27,760 nt of DNA. Source: DATKKX01 sp035542775. GTDB taxonomy: Bacteria > Planctomycetota > Phycisphaerae > UBA1845 > UTPLA1. The notes below the pieces were generated by a model. The model did not search any database and was not told the origin of the DNA. It was given only the letters and a program-made list of their open reading frames with translations. The stretch spans positions 1 to 27,760 of the forward strand of contig DATKKX010000088.1 in the NCBI GenBank assembly GCA_035542775.1. The letters are read 5' to 3'. Shown one piece after another: positions 15,622 to 22,877 of the stretch. The translations under genes were made by a program, and so were the position numbers. Numbering within the stretch: position 1 is the stretch's first letter; every line of letters starts with the position of its first letter.

Positions 15622-16731
15622 TCAATGTCGGGGCAGTTGCGGGCCTTCGGCGGAACCGGTGAGCGGACGATTGAGCGGCAGGCGGACTTCGACGCGCGTG
15701 CCTTCGCTTACTTTTGAGCTGACCTGGATCGTTCCGCCCATCTCCGATACGAGGCCGTGGACCGCCGCAAGCCCCAGTCCCACATTGTCGGAGTCGCCGC
15801 CACCCAGTGCGCCTTTGGTAGTGAAGAACGGCTCGAACAGCCGGTCGAGCAGGTCTTCCGGAATTCCGCAGCCCGTATCCATCACCGTGATGACCGCCTG
15901 CTCGTCTTCCTGCTGCATGCCGATGGTCAATCGGCCGCCGCCGCCCATGGCGTCGAAGGCGTTTTGCACGAGGCTGTCCAGAACGGGCAGCACGCGCTGC
16001 ACTTCGAATTGCCGCGGGGGCATGGGTTTGATGTCGGTGACCAGCTCGATGTGACGCTGCTGGGTCTGTGGACGCACTCGTTCAATGAACGTCCCCAACA
16101 GGCCGTTGAGGTCGGCCCATTCCAGCTCCTCCGTCTCCGCCTCGGCGAAGGCGGCCAGCCGCTGGGTGATGCGCGTGGCTCGTCCGATGGCCTGGGCGAG
16201 CAAACGCAGCGTGCGCCGAAACTCCCGCGGGCTGTCGCTGGGCAGCACGTAGTCGATGCTGGTGAGCATTCCGCCGAGGATGTTGTTGAAGTGATGAGCG
16301 ACGCCGCCGGCGACGTTGCCCAGCGACGCCAGCCGCCGGCTGCGGGACAGTTCCTGTGACAGCCGCTTGCGCTCCGATATATCGCGCATGCTGGCGGAAG
16401 CGCCGATGCAATTGCCGTTTGAGTCGGCAATGGGGGAGATGATCAGGACGAAGGTGGATCGCTTTCCGTCCTCGGCTTCGAATTTCACCTCGAGGTCGCC
16501 CGAGCTCTGTTTTTCGAAGGCGGCCTGGAGCAGATCGCGCACCTGCTGCCGATGGGCCTCGGGAAAAATGTCCAGGAAGGACCGCCCCTTCATCTCCTCG
16601 GAGGAGGAGTGGAATTGCCGCCCGGCCTGCTGGTTCCAGAACCGAACCCGGGAATCACGATCCACGGCGATCAGCGTGAACGCCAGGTTGTCGCAGATCT
16701 GCCGAAAGTAGTTCTCAGTTCCTTCTTCCAT
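15622..16731 (-). CDS. PAS-domain sensor histidine kinase (soluble)
   Basis: The 369-residue kinase has a PAS domain at about 8-118 (LIAVDRDSRVRFWNQQAG ... ISERKRLSQEL), a dimerisation/phosphoacceptor helix with H146 in GGVAHHFNNIL, and an HATPase domain with N257, DTGCGIP (285-291), FEPFFTTK and GLGLAAVHG. No membrane segments or signal peptide occur, so it should sense a cytoplasmic cue through PAS. The residue after the phosphoacceptor is His rather than the usual Glu or Asp, which may alter phosphatase activity; HHFNN variants do exist in this kinase class. No response regulator is nearby, so it is an orphan. GAGG lies about 8 nt before the ATG. The unknown protein gene ends 44 nt upstream, suggesting cotranscription. 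Confidence 0.93.
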   Translation of the reverse strand: MEEGTENYFRQICDNLAFTLIAVDRDSRVRFWNQQAGRQFHSSSEEMKGRSFLDIFPEAHRQQVRDLLQAAFEKQSSGDLEVKFEAEDGKRSTFVLIISPIADSNGNCIGASASMRDISERKRLSQELSRSRRLASLGNVAGGVAHHFNNILGGMLTSIDYVLPSDSPREFRRTLRLLAQAIGRATRITQRLAAFAEAETEELEWADLNGLLGTFIERVRPQTQQRHIELVTDIKPMPPRQFEVQRVLPVLDSLVQNAFDAMGGGGRLTIGMQQEDEQAVITVMDTGCGIPEDLLDRLFEPFFTTKGALGGGDSDNVGLGLAAVHGLVSEMGGTIQVSSKVSEGTRVEVRLPLNRPLTGSAEGPQLPRH

Positions 16732-16775
16732 AACGAGGCCTCGACCGGGACCAGGACAGTCTTGCGCCCTCTCCC

Positions 16776-17702
16776 TTATTTTACGCCGGATCGCGCCCCT
16801 CGCGCACCGGCCGGGGATTGCTGCGTCTGGGATCGTATGATCGGGCTGATTATATAGATGCTCTCACGGCCCTGGCCGGGATATTCTTCCTCCTCCGGGC
16901 TGCCTGCATTCGCGGCGGGTTCCAGGAAAAACGGCGTCCCCAGCAGCGGCCGCTGCACCGCTGCCTGCGCCGGACCGACCAGCAGGAACCCTCCCTGGGG
17001 GATCTGCGCCGAGAAAGTCAGCTCGGTGAAGGTGTGGCGCCTTTCCTGGGGCTCCTGCTTCGCTCCCTGCGGCGTTATGGTCCATTTCGGCGGGCCCGGC
17101 GGCTCCTCGATTTCCGGCACGACCTCCAGCCAGACTTCGTGAAGGTTCGGCGACCGCATCTCGAAAGTCAGCTTGAATCTCGCTTTGGCGTCGACGAAGT
17201 CGAGCCCGTGCAACAATCCCTGTCGGTCGTAATAGAAGACCGTCTGTCGCGGCTGGCATGGACCGACCTCCAGCTCCACCGCGCGGGAGGCATCCGGCAA
17301 GGCTGTATCCAAGGCACTTCGAACGCCCTGCAGCTCGTCAAGCCAGCCGCGCAGCGCGGCGCGGTCGGATTCGCGGCCGACGACGGCCCGGAATCCGTTG
17401 TCCGCGAGCCGGAAGGTCGTCGCCGCTTCGGGCAGGGGACCGGTGACCAGTTTCCAGAGCATGGCGTCGTTGGAACTGAATGTGCCGCTCGGCGCCCAGA
17501 AACGGTGGACCTTGAACTCCACCACAAGGCGTTGAGGCTGCCGATCGAAGATGCTGGAACCTCGCGTTTCACCGGCGCCACTTTGGCCCGCCGTGGAGGC
17601 CGCGCCCGGCTCGACGGCCGGAGATGAAGATTGGCGGGGGATGAGAGAGGAGATGCAGCCGCCGGAGCTTCCCCAAGTCAGCAAGGCAATCGTCACGGGC
17701 AT
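16776..17702 (-). CDS. Conserved-looking envelope protein of unknown function
   Basis: This reads as a 308-residue protein. The ATG at 17702 gives MPVTIALLTWGSSGGC, a short hydrophobic stretch ending in a possible lipobox Cys. A TTG at 17741 in frame would add Lys and Arg to make a better signal peptide, so the start is unsettled and no strong ribosome binding site helps. The body holds QRLVVEFKVHRFWAPSG, LADNGFRAVVGRESD and QTVFYYDRQGLLHGLDF, then IPQGGFLLVGPAQ and a low-complexity, Pro/Glu-rich end. I recall similar planctomycete hypothetical proteins with a DNGLRVG-type segment but no assigned function. It probably sits in the periplasm and may be cotranscribed with the sensor kinase. Confidence 0.7.
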   Translation of the reverse strand: MPVTIALLTWGSSGGCISSLIPRQSSSPAVEPGAASTAGQSGAGETRGSSIFDRQPQRLVVEFKVHRFWAPSGTFSSNDAMLWKLVTGPLPEAATTFRLADNGFRAVVGRESDRAALRGWLDELQGVRSALDTALPDASRAVELEVGPCQPRQTVFYYDRQGLLHGLDFVDAKARFKLTFEMRSPNLHEVWLEVVPEIEEPPGPPKWTITPQGAKQEPQERRHTFTELTFSAQIPQGGFLLVGPAQAAVQRPLLGTPFFLEPAANAGSPEEEEYPGQGRESIYIISPIIRSQTQQSPAGARGARSGVK

Positions 17703-17895
17703 AAACGATCGCCATGGAGCGGCTGTTTTGCCCGCGCACAACCTGGCGTGCGGCTGATCCGACCTGACGCATCGGCGGTGCCGGTTCTCCATCCCGGGGC
17801 AGCCGCGCGGAGGCGTTACAGGCCGCGGTGAGGACTGCTTCCACGGCTTGCCGATACACTCAGTTGCCTGCTGGCGCGATGAGAACACTCGGATG

Positions 17896-17924
17896 ATTCT
17901 CTCGGTCGACCGTGAGCCCGTCAA
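17896..17924 (-). promoter_or_regulatory. Candidate promoter for the unknown envelope protein
   Basis: On the minus strand TTGACG (17924-17919), 17 nt and GAGAAT (17901-17896) fit a sigma70 pattern with start near 17889, leaving a leader of about 150-190 nt. The -10 matches four of six consensus positions. Confidence 0.4.
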
Positions 17925-17985
17925 CATGGCATCGCGCGTCCGTCCAGCCCGGCAAGGTATACCATGCCGGATCATCCGCGGCGCA

Positions 17986-18012
17986 GGGAAATCAGGCGTC
18001 AACCACCTGATT
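17986..18012 (-). terminator. Hairpin just past the aminotransferase stop
   Basis: On the minus strand AATCAGG and CCTGATT form a perfect 7-bp stem with a 9-nt loop, starting 15 nt after the stop and followed by TTCCC. The short T run makes it a weak terminator candidate. Confidence 0.4.
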
Positions 18013-18027
18013 CGTTGGGTCCGGAGA

Positions 18028-19146
18028 TCAGCCTCTGGCCAGGCGGCACAGCACCTCGCAACCGCGGCGAATGAGATCGTCGGCCGTGGCGTAGCTGATG
18101 CGGAAATGAGTGTCGCGCGACGAGAAAATGCTGCCAGGGATGACGAGCACGTTCTGCTCCGCCGTCTTTTCGCAAAACTCGGTGGCGTTGGCAAACCGCG
18201 ACGGCACCTTCGGAAAAACGTAGAAGCCGCCGGAGGGGCGCTGGAACTCGAAACACGGTTCCAGGAGCGTGCACACCAGGTCGCGCTTTTTGGTGTAAGC
18301 CTGCCGGTAGTCGGAAACATCGGTGTGCAGGGCCGTCAGGGTGGCCACCTGTGCCGGCGACGGGGCACAGACAAAGGTATACTGCTGAAACTTGGTCATT
18401 TCGCCCACGACCGTTTCCGGCCCGGCGGCATAGCCCATCCGCCAACCGGTGATGCCGTAGGTTTTACCGTAGCCGCGCAGTAGCAGCGTGTTGTCAGGAG
18501 CATACGGCATGGGGCACGGATTGGGGCCGTCGTAGCAGAGCTTGTCGTAGATCTCGTCGGAGATCAGCAGCAGGCCGTGCTTTTGGGCAAGCTCGGCGGC
18601 GGCACGCACTTCGTCCTCGGTCTGCACGCGGCCCGTCGGATTGCCCGGCGAGTTGATCATGATCGCCTTGGTCCGCGGAGTGATCGCGGCCTCAACGGCG
18701 CGGGCGTCGAATCGGAAATCGGGATAAGAAGGAATCGGCACCGGCCTGCCGCCGAGCATGCTGACAAGCTGGAAATAAGAGACGAAGTAGGGATCGAGGA
18801 AGATGACCTCATCCCCCGGGTCCACGATCGCCAGCAGCGACAAGGTCAGTCCGCCGGACACGCCCGCGGTGATCATCACGGACAGATCGCGACCGTAGGC
18901 GGCCTTCAGCTCCGCGCTGATCCGCTGTCGCAGCTCGGGCAGGCCGGCGCTGGGCGTGTAACGATTCTTGCCCTGCTCAATGGCCTTGATCGCCGCTCGC
19001 TTGACAGCGTCGGGAGCGTCGTAGTCGGGTAATCCAATGGAGAGATCGCACGGATCCTTCATCCGGCTGGCGAGCTCGAAGAACTTGCGAATGCCGGAGA
19101 ACTGCACCTTCCGCGTACGATCAGCAAGCAGCTTACTCGCATCCAC
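18028..19146 (-). CDS. Class I/II PLP-dependent aminotransferase
   Basis: The 372-residue protein belongs to the aspartate-aminotransferase-like fold type I group and swaps amino groups between an amino acid and a 2-oxo acid; substrate undetermined. Visible PLP contacts are N169 in NSPGNPTG, D197 in ISDEIYD and the Schiff-base lysine K228 in GYGKTYGITGWRMGYA. The usual SxSK is GYGK here, so the phosphate-contacting Ser is replaced by Gly. FRISYATADD supplies the C-terminal carboxylate-binding Arg. The GTG at 19146 is chosen because AAGGAG lies about 10 nt upstream; another in-frame GTG at 19173 would place that site inside the gene. It follows the PVC signature protein gene by 114 nt. Confidence 0.92.
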   Translation of the reverse strand: MDASKLLADRTRKVQFSGIRKFFELASRMKDPCDLSIGLPDYDAPDAVKRAAIKAIEQGKNRYTPSAGLPELRQRISAELKAAYGRDLSVMITAGVSGGLTLSLLAIVDPGDEVIFLDPYFVSYFQLVSMLGGRPVPIPSYPDFRFDARAVEAAITPRTKAIMINSPGNPTGRVQTEDEVRAAAELAQKHGLLLISDEIYDKLCYDGPNPCPMPYAPDNTLLLRGYGKTYGITGWRMGYAAGPETVVGEMTKFQQYTFVCAPSPAQVATLTALHTDVSDYRQAYTKKRDLVCTLLEPCFEFQRPSGGFYVFPKVPSRFANATEFCEKTAEQNVLVIPGSIFSSRDTHFRISYATADDLIRRGCEVLCRLARG

Positions 19147-19260
19147 GGTCAGCCTGCTCCTTTGTCGACTCACCAGCCCGAGTCGCGAGTTTTGGCGCTT
19201 CCTCAGTTACTCCCTTGCCGCCGGGCCCCCAATGTACGGCGCGACCGAGACGCAATCCGG

Positions 19261-19512
19261 CTACTTGGCCGGAGGAGGAGGAGCGGCGCCCTCAGCCGGA
19301 GCAGCGCCTTCGGCGCCTTCAGCCGCGGCCTTCTTCTTGGTCTTGGCGCCCACGGGCACCTTGCGATGCGCCACCTTGGGCAGCCCCGTCGGCTTGTCGC
19401 CCTCGTGGAACTTCTCCTGCTCCTCGAGGATCTTGATCCGCTCGTCGCGAGTCAGCACGTTCCGATGCCGCTCAAGCGAGCTCTTGGTCTTCAACGAACG
19501 ATCCATTGACAT
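19261..19512 (-). CDS. PVC-superphylum small basic signature protein with Ala/Pro tail
   Basis: The 83-residue protein opens with MSMDRSLKTKSSLERHRNVL, then TRDERIKILEEQEKFHEGDK and GLPKVAHRKV. That pattern (short, basic, SLKxKxxLxRHRNVLTRxERI, GLPKV) is the small basic protein described as a signature of Planctomycetes, Verrucomicrobia and Chlamydiae and thought to bind nucleic acid or the ribosome. The molecular role is not settled. The usual protein ends shortly after GLPKV; here about 30 more residues follow, first Lys-rich and then Ala/Glu/Pro-rich (AAPPPPAK), probably disordered. AGGAG lies 8 nt before the ATG. The gene starts 18 nt after the SPOR-like gene, so the two are likely cotranscribed. 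Confidence 0.88.
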   Translation of the reverse strand: MSMDRSLKTKSSLERHRNVLTRDERIKILEEQEKFHEGDKPTGLPKVAHRKVPVGAKTKKKAAAEGAEGAAPAEGAAPPPPAK

Positions 19513-19530
19513 CCAAACTTCTCCTGGCCA

Positions 19531-20556
19531 CTAAACCGGCTGGCCCTGTTTCGTCTTGTTGTATCCCACGAAACCACAACCCTTGAACTCATAGGCGCCG
19601 CCGGCTTTTCGATACTCCTGGCCCAACGCCTCTACTTTCCTGCGAAACGCCTCGCGCTGCTTGGCGGAGTCCTTGTCCGGCGGGAATCCCTGCTCGCTGT
19701 AGAGCACGTACCCGTTGCTGTGCCGCCGGGCGACGGTCTTCACGCCTCTGTCCGCCAGGAACCGGCGGGCGTCCTCCAGGTCTTTCGCCACCACGTCGCC
19801 GCTGCGATCCCGCGTGATGAGGAACGACTCGATCTGCAGGTAATTCAGCTTGGCCGCGGCGGACGCATCCGTCGGCTCGTCATTCGGCTTCGGCGAACCG
19901 TTGGCCACGACACCCGCCTCAGGCTGTCTGGCCGGCGGCGGCTTCAGCAGATGCGACAGATCCGGGCTCTGCGGCGCCTCCTCGCGGCGTGACGGCTTCT
20001 CCTTGTCCTGCTGTCTGCTCAGGCTGGGCAGCAGCGGCGTGGGGGATGGCTCCGACGGCTTCGTGATCGCCGCGGCAGTCGCCATCGTGCCGGGCTTGCC
20101 ACCCATCGACCATCGCCCCAGCGAATACCCGGCCAGCATCAGCAGGCAAACGGCAGAGGCGGTCACCAGCATCACCACCGTGTTGAACGACACCACGAGA
20201 CGCCCACCGGCAAATTGCACGGACCGTTCGTCCTGCGACAGGCCGGCACTGGCCCTGGCGGCGGCCTTTGCCGCCTTGGCGGCTTCCTTGGCCTGGCGCG
20301 CGGCCGCTTTGGCCGCCAGCCGCTCGGCCCTTCGTTCAGCCTTGGCTCGGGCGCGCATCTCCGCGGCCTCGCGCTGACTGGCCAGCTCCATGGCGGCCTC
20401 TTCCTCGGTCAACGCCTGGGCCACCGTCGGTACCCGTGTACCCGTTGCCGCAGACGGTCTTCGTGCGAACCAACCCCGTTGCGCCGAGGGGTATTGCACC
20501 TGTGGTGCCTTGTTCATGACCTCGAAGAGGTTTGGCCCCCGCCTTGCTTTGTTCAC
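19531..20556 (-). CDS. Single-pass membrane protein with Ala-rich coiled coil and SPOR-like C-terminal domain
   Basis: The 341-residue protein has a cytoplasmic N-terminus, a strongly helical Ala/Arg/Lys/Glu-rich segment at about 50-105 (probable coiled coil), one membrane helix at about 119-147, a Pro/Ser-rich linker to about 235 and a C-terminal domain at 238-341. That domain (NYLQIESF, DARRFLADRGVKTVARR, NGYVLYSEQGF, GGAYEFKGCGFVGY) resembles the SPOR-like domains found in many planctomycete membrane proteins. SPOR domains elsewhere bind denuded peptidoglycan, but that activity is not shown for this type. The GTG at 20556 has GGGAG 9 nt upstream and is preferred to the ATG at 20517, whose GAGG is too close. 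It lies 115 nt downstream of selD. Confidence 0.75.
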   Translation of the reverse strand: MNKARRGPNLFEVMNKAPQVQYPSAQRGWFARRPSAATGTRVPTVAQALTEEEAAMELASQREAAEMRARAKAERRAERLAAKAAARQAKEAAKAAKAAARASAGLSQDERSVQFAGGRLVVSFNTVVMLVTASAVCLLMLAGYSLGRWSMGGKPGTMATAAAITKPSEPSPTPLLPSLSRQQDKEKPSRREEAPQSPDLSHLLKPPPARQPEAGVVANGSPKPNDEPTDASAAAKLNYLQIESFLITRDRSGDVVAKDLEDARRFLADRGVKTVARRHSNGYVLYSEQGFPPDKDSAKQREAFRRKVEALGQEYRKAGGAYEFKGCGFVGYNKTKQGQPV

Positions 20557-20608
20557 AGTGGTACACTCCCGCAGCGCTCTGCGGCGTCAGAGCGATGGTG
20601 AATTCCAT

Positions 20609-20636
20609 AGGATAACCCCTTTGCCGGCAATTTCAA
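20609..20636 (-). promoter_or_regulatory. Candidate promoter for the SPOR-like protein gene
   Basis: On the minus strand TTGAAA (20636-20631), 16 nt and TATCCT (20614-20609) lie in the selD to SPOR-like gap, giving a leader of about 45 nt to the GTG start. It would drive the SPOR-like and PVC signature genes, perhaps on to the aminotransferase. Confidence 0.4.
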
Positions 20637-20671
20637 TCGCGCCTTATCGGCGTGGCCGGGGCATTCGGACG

Positions 20672-21721
20672 TCAAGGCCGCAGGACGATGGCGGCCTGCC
20701 CTTCGGCTGTGATTTGTCCAATCTCGACCGCGCAGGGCGTTTTTGCGGCCTTCAGGCGGTCGATGGCCTCGGCAGCGCGGTCCGCCGCCACCGCCAGCAG
20801 CAGGCCGCCGGAGGTCTGGGCATCCGCCAGGACGCCCACCAGGACGTCGTCGACGCCGTCCGCACGACAGCGCTCGCCGATGAAATCCAGCGTGGACTTG
20901 TGCGTGCGGGTGAGCGCGCCGGCCCGGGCCAGTTGCAGCGTCGGCCCGATAAGCGGGACTGCCGGCACGTTGATCTCGATCGTGACGCCGGATGCGTCCG
21001 CCATCTCCCAGGCATGGCCGACGAGCCCGAAGCCGGTGACATCGGTCACGGCGTGGGCGCCCACAGCCCGGGCCACGTCTGCGGCGGCGGCGTTCAGCTC
21101 GATCATGATCGCGATGGTTTCCGCCAGGTCGCTCGCCGGGATCTTGCCTGACCGGGCGGCGCCGGTCATCACGCCCGAACCGATGGGCTTGGTCAGGATG
21201 AGGCGGTCGCCGGGCTTGGCGCCGGCGTTGGTGAAGAACTGGTCGGGGTGGACTACGCCGGTGACCGCAAGGCCGTACTTGATCTCGGCGTCGCGGACGG
21301 AGTGGCCGCCGAGGATGACCGCGCCGGCTTCGGTGATCTTGTCCGCGCCGCCGGCGAGAATCTGGTTCAGGATCTCGATGGGCAGGTCCTTGTCAGGGAA
21401 GCCCACGATGTTCAGACAGGTCACGGGCTTGGCGCCCATGGCGTAACAATCGGAGAGGCTGTTGGCCGCGGCGATCTGCCCGAAGGTGAAAGGGTCATCG
21501 ACGATGGGGGGGAAGAAGTCGGTGGTCTGGACGATGGCGAGGTCGGGGCGCAGACGGTACACGCCGGCGTCTGAGAAGTGGTCAGCGCCGATGAGCAGGT
21601 CGGGGTGGTGAGTCGGGGGTAGGCTGCACAGGACCTGTGCAGTAGCTCCGTAAGGGAGCTTGCCCGCTCAGCCGCCACACGAGGCGTAGCTGGTCAGCTT
21701 TACTTGTTTGCCGGTCGTCAC
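20672..21721 (-). CDS. selD: Selenide, water dikinase (SelD), itself a selenoprotein with in-frame TGA
   Basis: SelD makes selenophosphate from selenide and ATP, the selenium donor for selenocysteine and selenouridine. From the TGA onward the frame gives a clear SelD: TTDFFPPIVDDPFTFGQIAAANSLSDCYAMG, GGHSVRD, and the C-terminal TDVTGFGLVGHAWEMA and ADAQTSGGLLLAV. Upstream in the same frame are KLTSYASCGG, TGA (21670-21668), then AGKLPYGATAQVL. This is the SelD N-terminal motif with the catalytic Cys/Sec encoded by TGA as residue 18 and the essential Lys at 21. The GTG start at 21721 has GAGGAAG about 5-8 nt upstream. Total length is 349 residues, as expected. A downstream GTG at 21562 would give a protein lacking the catalytic loop, so read-through is the sensible model. 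selA, selB and selC are not in the window. Confidence 0.92.
21625..21670 (-). promoter_or_regulatory. UGA selenocysteine codon and candidate bacterial SECIS hairpin
   Basis: After the UGA (21670-21668) two stems follow in the coding RNA. The first is AGCUCC, loop CUUAC, GGAGCU (21660-21644). The second is UGCACAG, loop GUC, CUGUGCA (21641-21625), a perfect 7-bp stem whose loop begins with G about 34 nt past the UGA. Bacterial SECIS elements lie just after the UGA with a G at the start of a small apical loop, and the second stem's AGGUC also recalls the E. coli fdhF loop. Which stem SelB would use is not decided. Confidence 0.65.
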
Positions 21722-21758
21722 GCTGGCTTCCTCGGATATAGTCTATGCACAGATGCTC

Positions 21759-21786
21759 ATTGTACGTTGTCCATGTCGGCGGGCAA
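21759..21786 (-). promoter_or_regulatory. Likely selD promoter
   Basis: On the minus strand TTGCCC (21786-21781), 16 nt and TACAAT (21764-21759) predict a start near 21752 and a leader of about 30 nt before the GTG. This supports the long start at 21721 over an internal one. Confidence 0.5.
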
Positions 21787-21907
21787 GCAACCGGAGACTC
21801 TCAAGTGCCCCCAGGGCGAAGTTCCGTGGTCGCGACCGCAGACTCGGGTACAATTCGGTCCGTCGGGCCGCGAGGGCTCGCATGCCCCGCGCCGACGAGG
21901 GCGTTTC

Positions 21908-22501
21908 TTGATCAAAGCAGCTTCACCAAGCGTGATCGTGCTTGCAGGACCGAACGGAGCCGGCAAGACCACGGCTGCGCCTCGCTTGTTGAAGGGCTCG
22001 TTGGACGTTACCGAGTTCGTCAACACAGATCTCATCGCGGAGGGCTTGTCCGGGTTTGCGCCGGAGGGAACGGCCCTGCTGGCCGCTGAAGCTATGTTGT
22101 CGCGAATTCGGACTCTCGCGCGGCAGCGGGTCAGCTTCGCATTCGAGACGACTTTGGTCAGTCGCTCGCTCCTTCCATGGCTTCGGGAGCTTGTCGAGGA
22201 CGGGTATCGTTTCCACTTGGTCTTTCTCTGGCTGCCGTCCGTGGATTTGGCGGTCAATAGAGTGGCATGTCGTGTGCGGCTGGGCGGCCATAACGTGCCG
22301 AAGGACACGATTCGCCGGCGGTATGATCGTGGTCTCCGCAACTTCTTCCAGTTGCACCGGCCGATTGCCACGACCTGGCGGATGTACGATAATTCACACG
22401 GTCGCCGCCCGCGGCGGATAGCATCTGGGGCCGGCGGGCGGACGACGCGGATCGTTGATGAGCAAGTGTGGAACCGGATTCTGAGAGAGCATGCGACATG
22501 A
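21908..22501 (+). CDS. Zeta-toxin-like P-loop kinase
   Basis: The 197-residue protein starts at TTG 21908 with GAGG 7 nt upstream. Walker A is GPNGAGKTT (14-22). FVNTDLIAEGLSGFAPE (37-53) and VSFAFETTLVSRS match the zeta-toxin/chloramphenicol-phosphotransferase-like branch of P-loop kinases. So do VNRVACRVRLGGHNVPKDTIRRRYDRGLRNFF and YDNS near the end. Classical zeta toxins phosphorylate UDP-GlcNAc and block peptidoglycan synthesis; whether this branch does so is unproven. Longer in-frame starts back to 21704 would overlap the selD start and add non-conserved sequence. The stop overlaps the next start by 4 nt (ATGA), so the two are translationally coupled. The gene is divergent from selD. A GGTCGCGACC palindrome at 21828-21837 and a TACAAT at 21849-21854 lie upstream. 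Confidence 0.85.
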   Translation: MIKAASPSVIVLAGPNGAGKTTAAPRLLKGSLDVTEFVNTDLIAEGLSGFAPEGTALLAAEAMLSRIRTLARQRVSFAFETTLVSRSLLPWLRELVEDGYRFHLVFLWLPSVDLAVNRVACRVRLGGHNVPKDTIRRRYDRGLRNFFQLHRPIATTWRMYDNSHGRRPRRIASGAGGRTTRIVDEQVWNRILREHAT

Positions 22502-22725
22502 AGGCCAAGCCACGTAAGGACATCACGGCGATCTTTCGCGAGGGCACGCTCATTGACCGGGCCATAGCCGCCGCGGCCCGTGATGCGATCCGCCGCCACA
22601 AGCAGGCCGGGGTGCCGCTGGCCTACTGGCAAAACGGCAAGACGGTGTGGGTCGACGCGGCCGACCTCGAACCCAAACGCCGCGCTCGCCGCGCCAAACG
22701 CCGCCGGGTTCGCGCGACTCGGTGA
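22498..22725 (+). CDS. Small basic partner of the zeta-like kinase (candidate antitoxin)
   Basis: The 75-residue protein starts at the ATG that overlaps the kinase stop. Residues 14-55 (REGTLIDRAIAAAARDAIRRHKQAG, then VPLAYWQNGKTVWVDAADL) match a small family I recall as commonly encoded next to zeta-like kinases: a helical segment, then a WxNGKxVWV hairpin. Here the last 15-16 residues are almost all Arg, Lys and Ala (KRRARRAKRRR), suggesting nucleic-acid contact and possible autoregulation. It is not the epsilon antitoxin by sequence. The antitoxin role is inferred from pairing and coupling alone. Confidence 0.7.
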   Translation: MKAKPRKDITAIFREGTLIDRAIAAAARDAIRRHKQAGVPLAYWQNGKTVWVDAADLEPKRRARRAKRRRVRATR

Positions 22726-22877
22726 CCGGCACCGCGCCATTTTTGAATATCGAGTTCGAAATCCCTTCCTTGAGATTGCCACCTGAGATCCTCGAATCGG
22801 GCGGCCGAGGCGACGTTGCGGTACGATGCCTAGGTGGTCAACCTCCGGCTTCTTCGGCAATAAGGAGGGCGAGCAAT

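Noticed and set aside
21562..21562. Internal GTG as the selD start
   Set aside because: It would remove the catalytic Cys/Sec and Lys, and lacks a good ribosome binding site; the GTG at 21721 has both.
22741..22780. GAGTTCGAAATCCC as a tRNA T-arm
   Set aside because: No acceptor, D-arm or anticodon stem can be matched around it.
21757..22860. 367-codon minus-strand frame over the zeta-like kinase
   Set aside because: It is antisense to a gene with a clear Walker A motif and has no recognisable domain.
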